A DNA stretch of 64,000 nucleotides. Source: Pycnococcus provasolii (Eukaryota; Chlorophyta; Pseudoscourfieldiophyceae; Pseudoscourfieldiales). The stretch is from the NCBI GenBank assembly GCA_049487715.1, contig CP150566.1, positions 620,001 through 684,000 on the forward strand, given 5' to 3'. Of the stretch, positions 20,101 to 29,559 are shown one piece after another. Within the stretch, counting starts at the first letter, position 1. Each line of letters opens with the position of its first letter. A program made the translations under genes and the position numbers. The notes under the pieces were generated by a model. That model had not been told where the DNA came from and did no database searches. It worked only from the letters and a program-made list of their open reading frames with translations.

Positions 20101-20590
20101 TCGCAGGAGCGGCCGGAGGTGAGGACGAGGAGGATGTCTGTGCCGCTGCCGCGGTCTCCTTTTGGTGTTCGTCGCCGCGACGAAGCATGTCGTCCCCGTC
20201 GTCTAGTGCGTCGTCGTCGTTCCCGTCTCCGACGAACGCGACGCCTCTCATGAAGGTGTATATGCAGCTCGCGAACGCGAGTTCGGCGGTAACGTTTGGG
20301 TCTTCTGGGTCGACGTGAAATCTCCACGGCGTCGCTCCCGCCTTGAGCGGCGGCGAGCACGCGACCACCTCTCCGTCAGCGTTCGTGATTTCGACGAGGT
20401 GTCTGTTCATCGAGTTGGGCACAGCCTTGAATTCGAGTACGGTGTTTGGTGCGACATAGACTTCCGCGGGCACGAACCTCATGTCGTGCACGTGTATGGT
20501 TGTGGTAGAAAGTGGCGCCATAGTAGAAGGCTCCATGGAGCCACCACTATTACTCTTGTTGTTGTCGGGCATGGGCATGGGCATGGCCAT
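17132..20590 (-). CDS. Ataxin-2-like protein with N-terminal cupredoxin-like domain and C2H2 finger
   Basis: A 1152-residue single-exon frame. In order: residues about 30-125 resemble a cupredoxin (VHDMRFVPAEVYVAPNTV, then NRHLVEI and SCIYTFMRG), but the usual C-x-x-H ligand pattern is broken; a C2H2 finger at about 258-281 (C-x2-C-x12-H-x4-H); long low-complexity regions with repeated TKASRRRRRKA units; three 25-residue Pro/Glu repeats (about 760-830); an LsmAD domain at about 930-995 (TWDQFEANERMYGVKGGFDE, then LYTTSLDKEG); and a PAM2-like motif at about 1065-1085 (LNENAESFTLSATAKPFVP). LsmAD plus PAM2 is the ataxin-2/Pbp1 signature for RNA granules and poly(A)-binding protein. I see no classical Lsm domain. 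Metal binding by the cupredoxin part is doubtful. Confidence 0.82.
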   Translation of the reverse strand: MAMPMPMPDNNKSNSGGSMEPSTMAPLSTTTIHVHDMRFVPAEVYVAPNTVLEFKAVPNSMNRHLVEITNADGEVVACSPPLKAGATPWRFHVDPEDPNVTAELAFASCIYTFMRGVAFVGDGNDDDALDDGDDMLRRGDEHQKETAAAAQTSSSSSPPAAPATASPPSTPPSTPSTPPPPPGGISKITIGRETHIETPAANEKLQASSTYRGADADTAPTTMPSPTPTPTPTPSPLPQRSSSTSTSSSASALTEVVTFKKCLRCKAQFASELNLERHTREVHCALQGTPKRKALLDARDTRRQAAASFLATLPKNEVCALLHLPTAGGVGAIIAQEHRRQQSHGQPAVKDAPQAYTNAGDAILRICAVGDEPLVRGSSIGLAPFGTKAADALVRALDGASEGTSFLGEPSRTLEKATMQQLQAPMNRSAAAALLAERQVVEAWSRERERQSVAASLALEAELGIGSDMGGTEPDGHGSGMVSSSANEGRAAASDDCGSTKASRRRNRKAKIAAASAVLAADAIAVEESASAATAASEVGVEDDAVEEDQEDAKDVQAAGPAADALGQEGHSEAAWSMQSADGESDDSGWTKASRRRRRKAAAAPAAAVEEDQQEGAEEKAPVTATTIVHESKAEADWSRERERQSAASESDDSSWAKSSRRRRRKAAGAALGATSDGVVDAAASAAASAKEEEKQDNVKGVEDSANEIVQETAKSERELQSTTDGGSDDCGRTKVGRRRKRKTAGEKAEKAQAPVAETQTAPPKPAVEAAEPEVTEVVPPEETETAPPKPATEAVEPDVTEVVPPEETETAPPKPAVEAAEPEVTEVMQETKPPLVTAQDVRERLRRQMLERRASAAAAAVPASEAPPPGFSSEDAGKNDPSAIEAQALAMASADDLDTDEAISGGSRGVGRTLQKWVADDNAPKLEGLGTFSSSTKTWDQFEANERMYGVKGGFDESLYTTSLDKEGSKISEEEAARIAAEIGKGGGAGGKVPTRDIDDLGEDDVDEEDKFSSVLADGRATKQNFDERNEETFGAAASSETEEEEEEEEEAAPSPESTPPPAAKSALNENAESFTLSATAKPFVPPSPASAAAPLVEAPSPVPYGAYDAYGMPIPGPAAALLPNGMPVPYAPSPYSPMYSPMGVPPYNYM
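18109..18320 (-). repeat. 75-bp tandem repeat coding a 25-residue Pro/Glu unit
   Basis: Nearly identical copies start at 18109, 18184 and 18259; the third degenerates after about 60 bp. Period 75 keeps the reading frame of the ataxin-2-like gene. Low divergence between copies suggests recent expansion or conversion. Confidence 0.9.
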
Positions 20591-21287
20591 GAAGGGGAGA
20601 GAAGACTCTTAAGAGGGAAGGGCCGCGGACAGACGTTGGTGTTGTCCCCAGACGGGACGGGACGGGTCACTCCCACATAGGCGACGTAGGAAGTACATAC
20701 CCTGATTGCAGTTTATTCCCCTTGTGGGCCTTCTTCGTTCTTCCCCCCGTCACCCGTGCCCGTGTTCGGTATTTTATTCGATCCAGGCCGGGGATCCCAG
20801 TCGTCGTTGGCGTCACCTTACACTGCGTTGTCTGCCCTCTCAATGCACGTCAAAGGTCCGAGCGTACCCTATTCCTACTGCCCTAGGGTAGGGAAGGTCT
20901 CCTCCTGAGAACGGGCGCAGGCGGTGAGGGGCTGGTTACCGGCATGCGCAGGTTAGTCTACGATAGACTGTCTACGATAGTTAGGGAGACAGACGAAGAC
21001 TCCTTACTTTTTAGTTTTTAAGGCTGTGTGGGTTCCCTCTTTGCTGTAAACCTGTACCAGTTCGGGGGTGCCACTCGTTGCTCCTACGATAAGAGGTATG
21101 TAGGAGGCTTCTGATATGGGGTGCCACTCGTTGGTCGTATTTCCTTGTATCCACGGGGGGATCCACCTCCCCTCCTCTTTCCCTTCCCCTCCCATCGCGA
21201 CTCAACTGTGGCGGCGGCGCAACACCTCAAACCGTCTCCCCGTTCCCGTCCCCTCCTGACCACGCACAAGTCTAGTACGCACGCACC
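20591..21287. other. Divergent intergenic region between ataxin-2-like and eIF3i genes
   Basis: No gene seen. It contains a direct repeat GGGGTGCCACTCGTTG at about 21065 and 21119, and a duplicated GTCTACGATAG at about 20957-20982. Both flanking genes are transcribed away from it, so it should hold two promoters. No telomere-like block of the kind found in other upstream regions was recognised. Confidence 0.45.
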
Positions 21288-22256
21288 ATGCGTCCGATTC
21301 TCATGAAGGGACACGAGCGCCCGTTGACGTTCGTCAAGTACAACAGCGACGGCGACCTGCTCTTCAGCATGGCGAAGGACCACAACCCCACGATCTGGCG
21401 CGCAGACGACGGAACGCGCCTAGGCGTGTACAAGGGACACAACGGCGCAGTGTTCACGTGCGACGTCACGCACGATAGCGCGCGCCTTGTCACGGGATCC
21501 GCCGATCAGACGGTGAGGCTGTGGGACGTGCGCACGGGGGAAGAGCTGCACAGGTGGAGCTACCGCGAGCCGGCGAGGAGCGTCGACTTCGGCGAGGGGG
21601 AGAAGCTGCTCGCAGCCACCACAGACCCGTTCATGGGCGAGCCGTCGAAGATCCTCGTGTACCGGCTCGACGACGACCCGGCGAAGCTTGACAGCGAGCC
21701 CGTCATGAGCCTCACAGGACCGGAGGGGCGCATCACGCGTGCCGTGTGGGGACCACTCAACAACACCATCGTCAGCGTCGGCGAAGACGGCATGCTGCGG
21801 AAATGGGACGCGGAGACGGGGAAGGTTCTGCACGAAACGCAGGCTCACGAGAAGAGCATCGTCTGCCTTCAGCCAAGCTACGACGGCACCTGCTTCATCA
21901 CCGGTTCGCACGACAAAACCGCGAAGCTGTTCGACTTCTACTCGCTCGAGGAGCTCAAAACCTACTCGCACGAAAAACCTGTTCTGAGCGCCTTTGTGAG
22001 CCCGCTGCTTGACCACGTCGTGCTGGCGGGTGGACAGGACGCAAGCCAGGTGACGCTGACGAGCTCGAAGGCTGGTGGATTTGAGAGCAAGATTGTTCAC
22101 AAGGTGTACAACACCGAGGTGATTGGCACAGTGCGCGGCCACTTCGGCCCGGTGAATGCGATCGCGTACTCGCCTGACGGCAGGTCGTTCGTGACGGGCG
22201 GCGAAGACGGCTACGTGCGCCTCAACCACATGGACGCGGAGTACTTCGCCTTGTAA
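21288..22256 (+). CDS. EIF3I: Translation initiation factor eIF3 subunit I (TRIP-1/TIF34)
   Basis: A 322-residue WD40 propeller covering the whole length, as normal for eIF3i (about 325). It opens with MRPILMKGHERPLTFVKYN, the family hallmark, and has typical blades such as HDSARLVTGSADQTVRLWD and the C-terminal GHFGPVNAIAYSPDGRSF. It scaffolds eIF3b and eIF3g within the cytoplasmic eIF3 complex during 43S pre-initiation complex assembly. The start ATG sits in ACCATGC. It is intronless and its stop is only 98 bp before the AAA ATPase start. Confidence 0.96.
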   Translation: MRPILMKGHERPLTFVKYNSDGDLLFSMAKDHNPTIWRADDGTRLGVYKGHNGAVFTCDVTHDSARLVTGSADQTVRLWDVRTGEELHRWSYREPARSVDFGEGEKLLAATTDPFMGEPSKILVYRLDDDPAKLDSEPVMSLTGPEGRITRAVWGPLNNTIVSVGEDGMLRKWDAETGKVLHETQAHEKSIVCLQPSYDGTCFITGSHDKTAKLFDFYSLEELKTYSHEKPVLSAFVSPLLDHVVLAGGQDASQVTLTSSKAGGFESKIVHKVYNTEVIGTVRGHFGPVNAIAYSPDGRSFVTGGEDGYVRLNHMDAEYFAL

Positions 22257-22263
22257 CCTCTAG

Positions 22264-22294
22264 CCCTAACCCCTAACCCCTAACCCCTAACCCC
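22264..22294 (+). promoter_or_regulatory. Telomere-like CCCCTAA array between eIF3i and the AFG2-type gene
   Basis: Four tandem CCCCTAA-type units immediately after the eIF3i stop and 61 bp before the probable ATG of the AAA ATPase gene. The C-rich strand is in the sense direction. In so short a gap it must lie in the promoter, 5' leader or eIF3i 3' region. Confidence 0.6.
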
Positions 22295-22354
22295 GATTTC
22301 CGATTTATGTTCCACCTCGGACAAGCCGGACGTCACAAGCACGCCACCCCTTTC

Positions 22355-25132
22355 ATGGCGGCGCCTCGTTCCCCGTTCCTGCTGGGCGACGCCGACGCCG
22401 CGCTCACGCTCGCGCACTCCTCCTCGCAGCAGCAGCAGTCGCTCTCACCCGCAGCGTGCCGCGTCAGCCTGCCTCGCGCTCTCTTCACGCAGCTGGGGTG
22501 GGGTGCGGGCACGGTCGTGGCGGTGGGCGTCTCAACGTCGGCACATCCGGATGAGACGGCGGCTGCGGCGACAACACCGTCCAAGAGAACGCCGTCACCA
22601 AAGGCGTCAAAGGCGCGAGGGGGCATGGTGGTGACACCACCATCGGCGAGAAGGCACGCAGCCGCGCAGGCGGCGGCGCAGGCGGCTCGGTCGCCGGCGT
22701 CGTCGTCACCTGCTCCTCTGCATGCCGACGGCGACTCACTCGCGCAAGCGATGGAGCAGCTGCGCATCGCCGACGCGAACCAAACGATAGCGAACGCGGC
22801 GAGGTGGTGCGTGGTAGCGACAGCTTGGCCACACGCGGAAGTGGAAGCCACCATCACATCGGCGCTGAGCAGAAGCCTGCGCGACCCACGCGAGGGTGCG
22901 CAGCTGCTCGTCTGGCGTCTTGCCGACGGCGTAGCAGATGACGGCGTACCGTCGGAACGGTCGTGGCGCACGGGCGTGCAGTTTCACATATGCACGCACA
23001 TAACGCTAGCCATGCCGGAGTTAGCGGAACCTGCGCACCTAAACAGTGTGCGTGCGCTGTCGGTTGCCGCCAAGCTTGCTGGGCGGTGGCTGACGGGCAG
23101 GTACCTGAGCGTGGGTACCGCCGTCGCCGTACCATCGCCTCTCGTGGGAAAGGCTACCGACTCCTTACTTGTTGTCGCTGACATGAGACAAGCAACATCT
23201 CGAGATGACGACATCGATGACGAAGTAAAAGGCAGCAGCACAGAATCATGGCGAATCCTTGCCGTGACGCCGGAAACGGAAGTTGTGATCACGTCGTCGT
23301 CGTCGTCGTCGTCTTCGTCATCCACCACGCCGCCTGGAGATGCTGGTGCTGGCGATGGCGGTGATCAGTCGGAGTTTCCCGAGGAAGTTCGACAGGCAGC
23401 TTTCGCGTCGCGGAAAATGGGCGATGCGGCTGTGCGCGGTATGCATATTGGCATGCTAGGTGGACTTCGACGCGGCACCTCAGCTGTGCTGCGTGAGCTC
23501 AACAGCTACGCCCTCGACCCGCTCAAATCGCAGTCGTCGTGCTTCTCCTCTTTCTCGGGTATACTGCTGCACGGCCCACCCGGCTGTGGCAAGACGTTCA
23601 TATGCCGCTGCGTGGTGGGAGCGAGCGGACGTCCATGCTTTGCCATTAGTGGCCCGGAGCTCGTCGCAAGCGCCGTGGGCGTCGCCGAGGCAAAGCTTCG
23701 CGCCATCTTCCGCGCAGCGCGTGCAGCCGCCCCCTGCGCAATGATTCTTGACGAGGTGGATGCGATGGCGCCGAGCCGCGAGCGTCGACGAGGTGGCGGT
23801 GGCGGTTCCACCGCACGCCTCACGGCGGCGCTGCTTGCCATCATGGACGAATTTTCGGACGATTCGTCGAAAGCGCCTCCCGTCGTCGTGCTCGCATGCA
23901 CGAACCGTCCGGAGGCTCTCGACGACGCGCTTCGCCGTCCTGGTCGGCTGGGTCTGGAGATATCGGTGGACCCGGGAACCTTCGGCGACGAGGATAAACT
24001 TGACGTGCTTCGCGTGCAGATCGCTCCCGCGTCAGCTCCCGAGGAGGTACTTGTTGCGGTTTCGCAGACGCTCGGAGGGTTCACGAGCGCGGACGTGGCG
24101 GCGCTGGCAAGGGAGGCGAAGTTGGCGGCTCTGCGGCGCATGGTTGCAGCTGATGGTGATCAGTCGCAGGAGTCATCTATGCTAACCGCCGATGATCTGA
24201 GGCGTGCGAGAGCAGCCATCACGCCGTCGGCGCTTCGCTCGAGTTCGCTTGCCGCGCCAATCTCCGGAGACATTTCCGGCAGTAATTCCGGCAGCAGCCT
24301 CGATGCAGTTGGTGGCCTTGCGGATGTGAAGCGTCGGCTGAGACACGTGGCGGCTTCGAGCCGAGGCGACCTGGCGATGGCGGAACGCATGCGCCAGCTT
24401 GGAGTGGCTGCGCTGCCTCGCGGCATTTTACTGCACGGCCCACCTGGAACTGGCAAGACGATGCTCGCCCGTGCATGCGCCGAGGCTTCTGGCGTGAACG
24501 CGCTCGCCGTCTCTGGCCCGGAGCTTCTGAGCCCGTACGTGGGCGAGAGCGAGCGCCAGCTGCGCCTTGCATTTCGTCGCGCACGCGACCTCGCGCCGTG
24601 CTTTCTGATTGTTGACGAGATTGATGGCCTCGTGGGACGGCGAGGCGATCGTGGATCGAGCGACGGCGATGGCGGTGCCTCCACGCGACTTCTTAGCCAA
24701 CTGCTCGTGGAGCTCGACGGCGCAACGTCGCGAGGGGACGTTACGGTTGTCGCATGCACGAATCGACCCGACCGTCTCGATGCTGCTCTGCTTCGTCCAG
24801 GTCGCCTTGAGCTCATCCTTCACGTGCCTCCGCCCGCAAACGACGAGGAGCGTGTCGACGTTCTTCGCACGTGCATCAGGCGATCTGGTCACCCGCTCTC
24901 GAGCGATGCGCACGACGCGCTAGCGGAGATTGCCGCGGAAACGGACGGTTTCACGGGAGCAGATCTTGCGGACCTTTGTCGTGAGGCTGCTCTCCTTGCA
25001 CTCGAGGATGCCGACGGCACTGTTGACGACGACGACGATAGCCGCGACGAGCTGGTGATTCGTGCGCAGCACCTTCGTCGCGCGATCATGGAGGTTTCGA
25101 GTAGACGCCGACACCGCGGCTCAGGATCTTGA
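22355..25132 (+). CDS. AFG2: AFG2/SPATA5-type (CIP111-like) double AAA+ ATPase
   Basis: A 925-residue ATPase of the CDC48 class. The N-terminal part (CRVSLPRALFTQLGWGAGT) looks like a CDC48-type double-psi barrel, followed by Ala-rich spacer. D1 has Walker A GPPGCGKT (about 406) and Walker B MILDEVD; D2 has GPPGTGKT (about 694) and LIVDEID. Both have RPGRL arginine-finger regions. This layout fits AFG2/Drg1, which releases Rlp24 from cytoplasmic pre-60S ribosomes, better than CDC48 itself, which lacks the low-complexity spacers. Two in-frame ATGs exist: 22307 (weak context) and 22355 (TTCATGG); I prefer the second. Long inserts precede D1. Confidence 0.87.
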   Translation: MAAPRSPFLLGDADAALTLAHSSSQQQQSLSPAACRVSLPRALFTQLGWGAGTVVAVGVSTSAHPDETAAAATTPSKRTPSPKASKARGGMVVTPPSARRHAAAQAAAQAARSPASSSPAPLHADGDSLAQAMEQLRIADANQTIANAARWCVVATAWPHAEVEATITSALSRSLRDPREGAQLLVWRLADGVADDGVPSERSWRTGVQFHICTHITLAMPELAEPAHLNSVRALSVAAKLAGRWLTGRYLSVGTAVAVPSPLVGKATDSLLVVADMRQATSRDDDIDDEVKGSSTESWRILAVTPETEVVITSSSSSSSSSSTTPPGDAGAGDGGDQSEFPEEVRQAAFASRKMGDAAVRGMHIGMLGGLRRGTSAVLRELNSYALDPLKSQSSCFSSFSGILLHGPPGCGKTFICRCVVGASGRPCFAISGPELVASAVGVAEAKLRAIFRAARAAAPCAMILDEVDAMAPSRERRRGGGGGSTARLTAALLAIMDEFSDDSSKAPPVVVLACTNRPEALDDALRRPGRLGLEISVDPGTFGDEDKLDVLRVQIAPASAPEEVLVAVSQTLGGFTSADVAALAREAKLAALRRMVAADGDQSQESSMLTADDLRRARAAITPSALRSSSLAAPISGDISGSNSGSSLDAVGGLADVKRRLRHVAASSRGDLAMAERMRQLGVAALPRGILLHGPPGTGKTMLARACAEASGVNALAVSGPELLSPYVGESERQLRLAFRRARDLAPCFLIVDEIDGLVGRRGDRGSSDGDGGASTRLLSQLLVELDGATSRGDVTVVACTNRPDRLDAALLRPGRLELILHVPPPANDEERVDVLRTCIRRSGHPLSSDAHDALAEIAAETDGFTGADLADLCREAALLALEDADGTVDDDDDSRDELVIRAQHLRRAIMEVSSRRRHRGSGS

Positions 25133-25283
25133 AGGAAGTGCATAGATTTGCTACCTTACTTTGTATTTGATGTGTACCGTACTGTACCCTACGAAATTTG
25201 TGTAAATAGAAAGGTCTCACTTTTGTCACAACTTCATCGTATGCTCCCATAATCACACTCCCATAATTAAAATTCCGTCGCGC

Positions 25284-26309
25284 TCACAGCTCATCCTTCT
25301 CAACCTTCTTACCCTGGATGAGAGAAAGCGCCTTGAGAATGCGGCGGCGTCGCGTGAATTCGTCCACCTTGTCCTGCTTCAGGCCACCAGCATCCACCAT
25401 GCGCCCGAGACGTCCGTACTCCTTCTGCACGTGGTCCGCACCCTTCTTCTGCAGGTTGCCCATCACCTTCAAGTAGTACTCACCTGACGACTTCTCCGAT
25501 CCCTTCAGCGTTTTCAGGATGCCCTCCGCCTTGGCGACGAGCGACTTGGCTGCACCGGCGTTGGAGAGTTTGGCGCTGTACTCACGGAACACGCCGACGA
25601 GGGCTTCCACCGTTCCCGGCGCACCCACCTTGCCGGTGAGGAACTCGACAAACGCATCCTTTGTCTTGTCGACGGTAATTTTCTCAGGCTTCGACGCGTC
25701 CGCACCCTTGGCGAAGTACAGGAACGCCTTTTTGGTGGGCGTCTGCGCATCTTCCTCCTCGCTTTCCTCGTCGTCTTCCGACTTCTCGGCGTCATCTTCC
25801 GCGTCGTCCTTCTTCTTCGGCATTTCCTCCTGCGTGATTCCGTACCGCTCAACGAACGTAGGGTTGTTTTCGACGTTCACCTTGACGAGGTGCAGGCTTC
25901 CGTGCTCCCCGAATTCCTCGGCGACCGCCTCCAGCTCGGTGGAGACATCTTCCATGTCGTGCGCGTACGGCTCGTAGAAGACGCCGATAGCAGCCTTGGT
26001 TCCGTCGACGATTTTGTCAAAGGTGAACTCGTCGAGGTCGACGAATCCCTTGATTTCCCCGGAGAGGTCACCCGCTCCCCCCTCTCCGCCTCCGCCTCCG
26101 CCGCCGTAGTCGTCCTCGCCGCCGCCGTACCCGTCGTCGTACCCGCCTCCTCCGTACCCGTCGTCCATTCCGCTCGGTTCTTCGTCCGCCTCTGCATCCG
26201 CCTCCGCGTCGTCGAGGTCGTCAGCGCGCGCGACGGCGTTGAGCATGGGCGCGACAACGAGGAGTGCGAGTAAGAGCGCGGCGAGTATGCGCTTGAGCGT
26301 GACGATCAT
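25284..26309 (-). CDS. ERp29-like ER protein: redox-inactive thioredoxin fold plus PDI-D domain, KDEL end
   Basis: A 341-residue protein with a clear signal peptide (cleavage near NAVARA-DD), then an acidic and Gly/Tyr/Asp-rich stretch. The thioredoxin-like region (KGFVDLDEFTFDKIVDG, then LVKVNVENNPTFVERYGI) has no CxxC, so no disulfide exchange is expected. An acidic Glu/Asp insert splits this fold near residues 170-195. The C-terminal helical ERp29 domain follows, ending in KVEKDEL, an ER-retrieval tetrapeptide. The family acts as an ER folding and escort factor. It converges with the AFG2-type gene. Confidence 0.9.
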   Translation of the reverse strand: MIVTLKRILAALLLALLVVAPMLNAVARADDLDDAEADAEADEEPSGMDDGYGGGGYDDGYGGGEDDYGGGGGGGEGGAGDLSGEIKGFVDLDEFTFDKIVDGTKAAIGVFYEPYAHDMEDVSTELEAVAEEFGEHGSLHLVKVNVENNPTFVERYGITQEEMPKKKDDAEDDAEKSEDDEESEEEDAQTPTKKAFLYFAKGADASKPEKITVDKTKDAFVEFLTGKVGAPGTVEALVGVFREYSAKLSNAGAAKSLVAKAEGILKTLKGSEKSSGEYYLKVMGNLQKKGADHVQKEYGRLGRMVDAGGLKQDKVDEFTRRRRILKALSLIQGKKVEKDEL

Positions 26310-27086
26310 CGCGCTACCTTATCGTCTGAGGTGAGGTGGTGTGTTGTGTTGTGGTGAGGTAAAAGATGCGAAGGGAAGGGGGGCGGGATCGCAATCCAAG
26401 GAAGGAGAAGGAGAAAGGAGAAAGGAGGAAAGGGGCGAACTTCAAGGCGTGTTCTGGACACCTCTTAGGTCTTGGGAAGGGCGGAGGGGAGATGATGGAT
26501 TGATTACCCGGTAAAGTCTACTGGGGGTTGGCGGCGGCTCTTCTTCAGTTCTTCTTCGTCCCCCTCCTCTCTTCTTGCCATCCTCTTGCAGTGCAGTGCG
26601 TCATGCGAAGCCTGGCTGCCCGGAGTGGGAAGGTTTAGGCCCTTCGACCTCACCACGCTCATCACAAGCTCAGCGGCATGCAACGAACCGGTATCCCCTT
26701 GTTCCCTTGTTGGCCTCGTCTCTCCGAGCAACGCAGTACAGTAATTACATACGACTCTACTGTATGGGAACTGTCACGCGCCACCCCGCTGGGAAAGTTC
26801 TGTCACAGAATGAACGGCTGAATAAGCGCAGGTCGGCGCATTTAAGTTACGGCAAGCAGTCTCACTGCTTAATAGCCTTAACAAGGTAAGGAACTCCGTT
26901 CCGTCATGAAAAAAAGCGCTCTGATTTGATAAATAGAGCAGAAACTTCTCATCTGCCGATCTCTGTGTATGTATTCACAAGCGTGCGCTTCACTTCACTT
27001 ATCACTTCACCTGTAGGTGTAGGTAGGTTCGTTCGCTTGCCCAGGACTTCGAGAAGAAAATATTAGTATGTAGTAGTTTACATCAG
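26310..27086. other. Intergenic region with no gene recognised
   Basis: About 780 bp upstream of the ERp29-like gene and downstream of the WW gene. It has a GA-rich tract (26370-26440) and two small hairpins near 26854-26870 (AAGCAGT-CTC-ACTGCTT) and 26890-26904. Nothing matched a tRNA or other RNA gene on reading. Confidence 0.45.
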
Positions 27087-28178
27087 TCAGAGAAAGAAAA
27101 ACATTCTCTTGACGAACACCGCGATGGCTGTCCACATGCGCGCAAACATCGAATCGGCACTTGGCCTGTGAATGCCGCCACCCGTTGCGCCACCAGCCGC
27201 CTTGCTCATAGCCTTCGCGCTCCCAGCCTTGCGCGCTGGCACGAACGCGCGGCCTCGTGTGGTCAACGAAGTCAGTCGACCAGATCCAGGTGTGCCTGCT
27301 GTATTGCGAGCACCGCGCGCTCCTGTAGCTGTAGGCACGTCGGATGGAGTCGACGGTGTTGGCGTTGGCGTTGGCGTTGGCGTTGGTGTTGAGGCGGGAC
27401 CAGGAGCAGAGGCGGCGGCGGGCGTCGATTCGGCAGTGCTGGTGGTTGCCTCTTCCACACCGACGTTCACGCGTTTCCCACTCACCCAGTCGAAGATGTA
27501 CGGCTGCGCATCCGGCCCTTCGTCCCACAAGCGCATCAAGCAGCGTCCACTGTCCGTTCCCACCGCACCCGCGCGCGCAAACGAGAATATGCCCGCCTTC
27601 ACACGTGCTCGCTCGCGCACAAGCAGCGTGCGAAACGTCTCGTCCAAGGGGTGGTCTCTTTGCACGTGTCCCGTCTCCCCGTTCACGAACACGTGCTGGC
27701 CCTCCACCTCCCGCTCCACCCATGGCGGCGGAAGAGGCGCAGCGCTCGCGTGCTGAGCGATCCACGCAAGCATCGGCTCGGTCTCCGTGTTAAGGCCGAG
27801 GTACCTCGCCATGTCTTGCACATCCTCCTTCGTGACAGGCTCGTTCTTGAGGGCGTGTCTGAGTCCGTCGGCGAGAGCGCGCCAGTCGGCGTCGAAGGGG
27901 TGTTCCCACATCGTCTCGCCGCTTTCCGCGTGCAAGAAGAACGGCCTTTTCGTATGGTCGTACACCACCTTCCACCCCGGTGGCGGTGGCGAGAGCAGCG
28001 CGGACTCCGCGACCCACAGCAGCTCGGAGTCCACCGCGGGCTCGAGTCCGAGGTACTCGGCGTACTCCGCCACCTCCGCCTCGAGCGAGGGCTGCGCCTT
28101 GGTCTGCTGCTGGTCGGAGGCTGGTGCGGTGTGCTGCGAGGCGTCGTCCGAGGGCGGCGCCGAGTTGGGCGAGGACAT
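27087..28178 (-). CDS. Tandem WW-domain protein, Cep164-like modules
   Basis: A 363-residue protein. Two modules repeat the same order: a helix with YLGL (EYAEYLGLEPAVDSELLWVA; MARYLGLNTETEPMLAWIA), then a WW domain (PPPPGWKVV...ETMWEHPFD, about 70-105; LPPPWVERE...HVQRDHPLD). In the second WW the C-terminal Trp is replaced by R. The helix-plus-WW pairing with the trailing HP-x-D resembles the N-terminus of the basal-body protein Cep164, but this protein is short, with a Pro-Thr linker of repeated TP and a hydrophobic C-terminal tail (AIAVFVKRMFFFL). ATG 28178 (MSSPN) is chosen over 28217. Function unproven. Confidence 0.7.
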   Translation of the reverse strand: MSSPNSAPPSDDASQHTAPASDQQQTKAQPSLEAEVAEYAEYLGLEPAVDSELLWVAESALLSPPPPGWKVVYDHTKRPFFLHAESGETMWEHPFDADWRALADGLRHALKNEPVTKEDVQDMARYLGLNTETEPMLAWIAQHASAAPLPPPWVEREVEGQHVFVNGETGHVQRDHPLDETFRTLLVRERARVKAGIFSFARAGAVGTDSGRCLMRLWDEGPDAQPYIFDWVSGKRVNVGVEEATTSTAESTPAAASAPGPASTPTPTPTPTPTPSTPSDVPTATGARGARNTAGTPGSGRLTSLTTRGRAFVPARKAGSAKAMSKAAGGATGGGIHRPSADSMFARMWTAIAVFVKRMFFFL

Positions 28179-28275
28179 GACACTTTTTACGACGCACAGA
28201 AAAGAGGCAAGAGGCAAAGACCAGGGGGGGAGGGAACGGGGGAACGAACGGTGTTGGCGAAAACCTGTTGGCGAG

Positions 28276-29329
<1,054 letters not shown>

Positions 29330-29559
29330 CACCATTTCCTTTTCAACGTTGTTGATTTCAACATCCATGCGGATCGCCGTACCCGGTAACATAAGAACTT
29401 AAATTAGAAAAGCAAAAACAAAAAAGAATATCAACATCACAGTTACAAGGAAAAAAAGGAAAAAAAAAAAAGGTTTTGGTTGGGCGCCCACACTTGATTT
29501 GTTTTTGGTCGTGCTTACTGTATTTTTTTCTCTCTGTTTTTCGCAAGCTTTTTTTCATC

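Noticed and set aside
26854-26870. Possible tRNA or small RNA at the 26.85 kb hairpin
   Set aside because: A 7-bp stem with 3-nt loop, no cloverleaf and no B-box.
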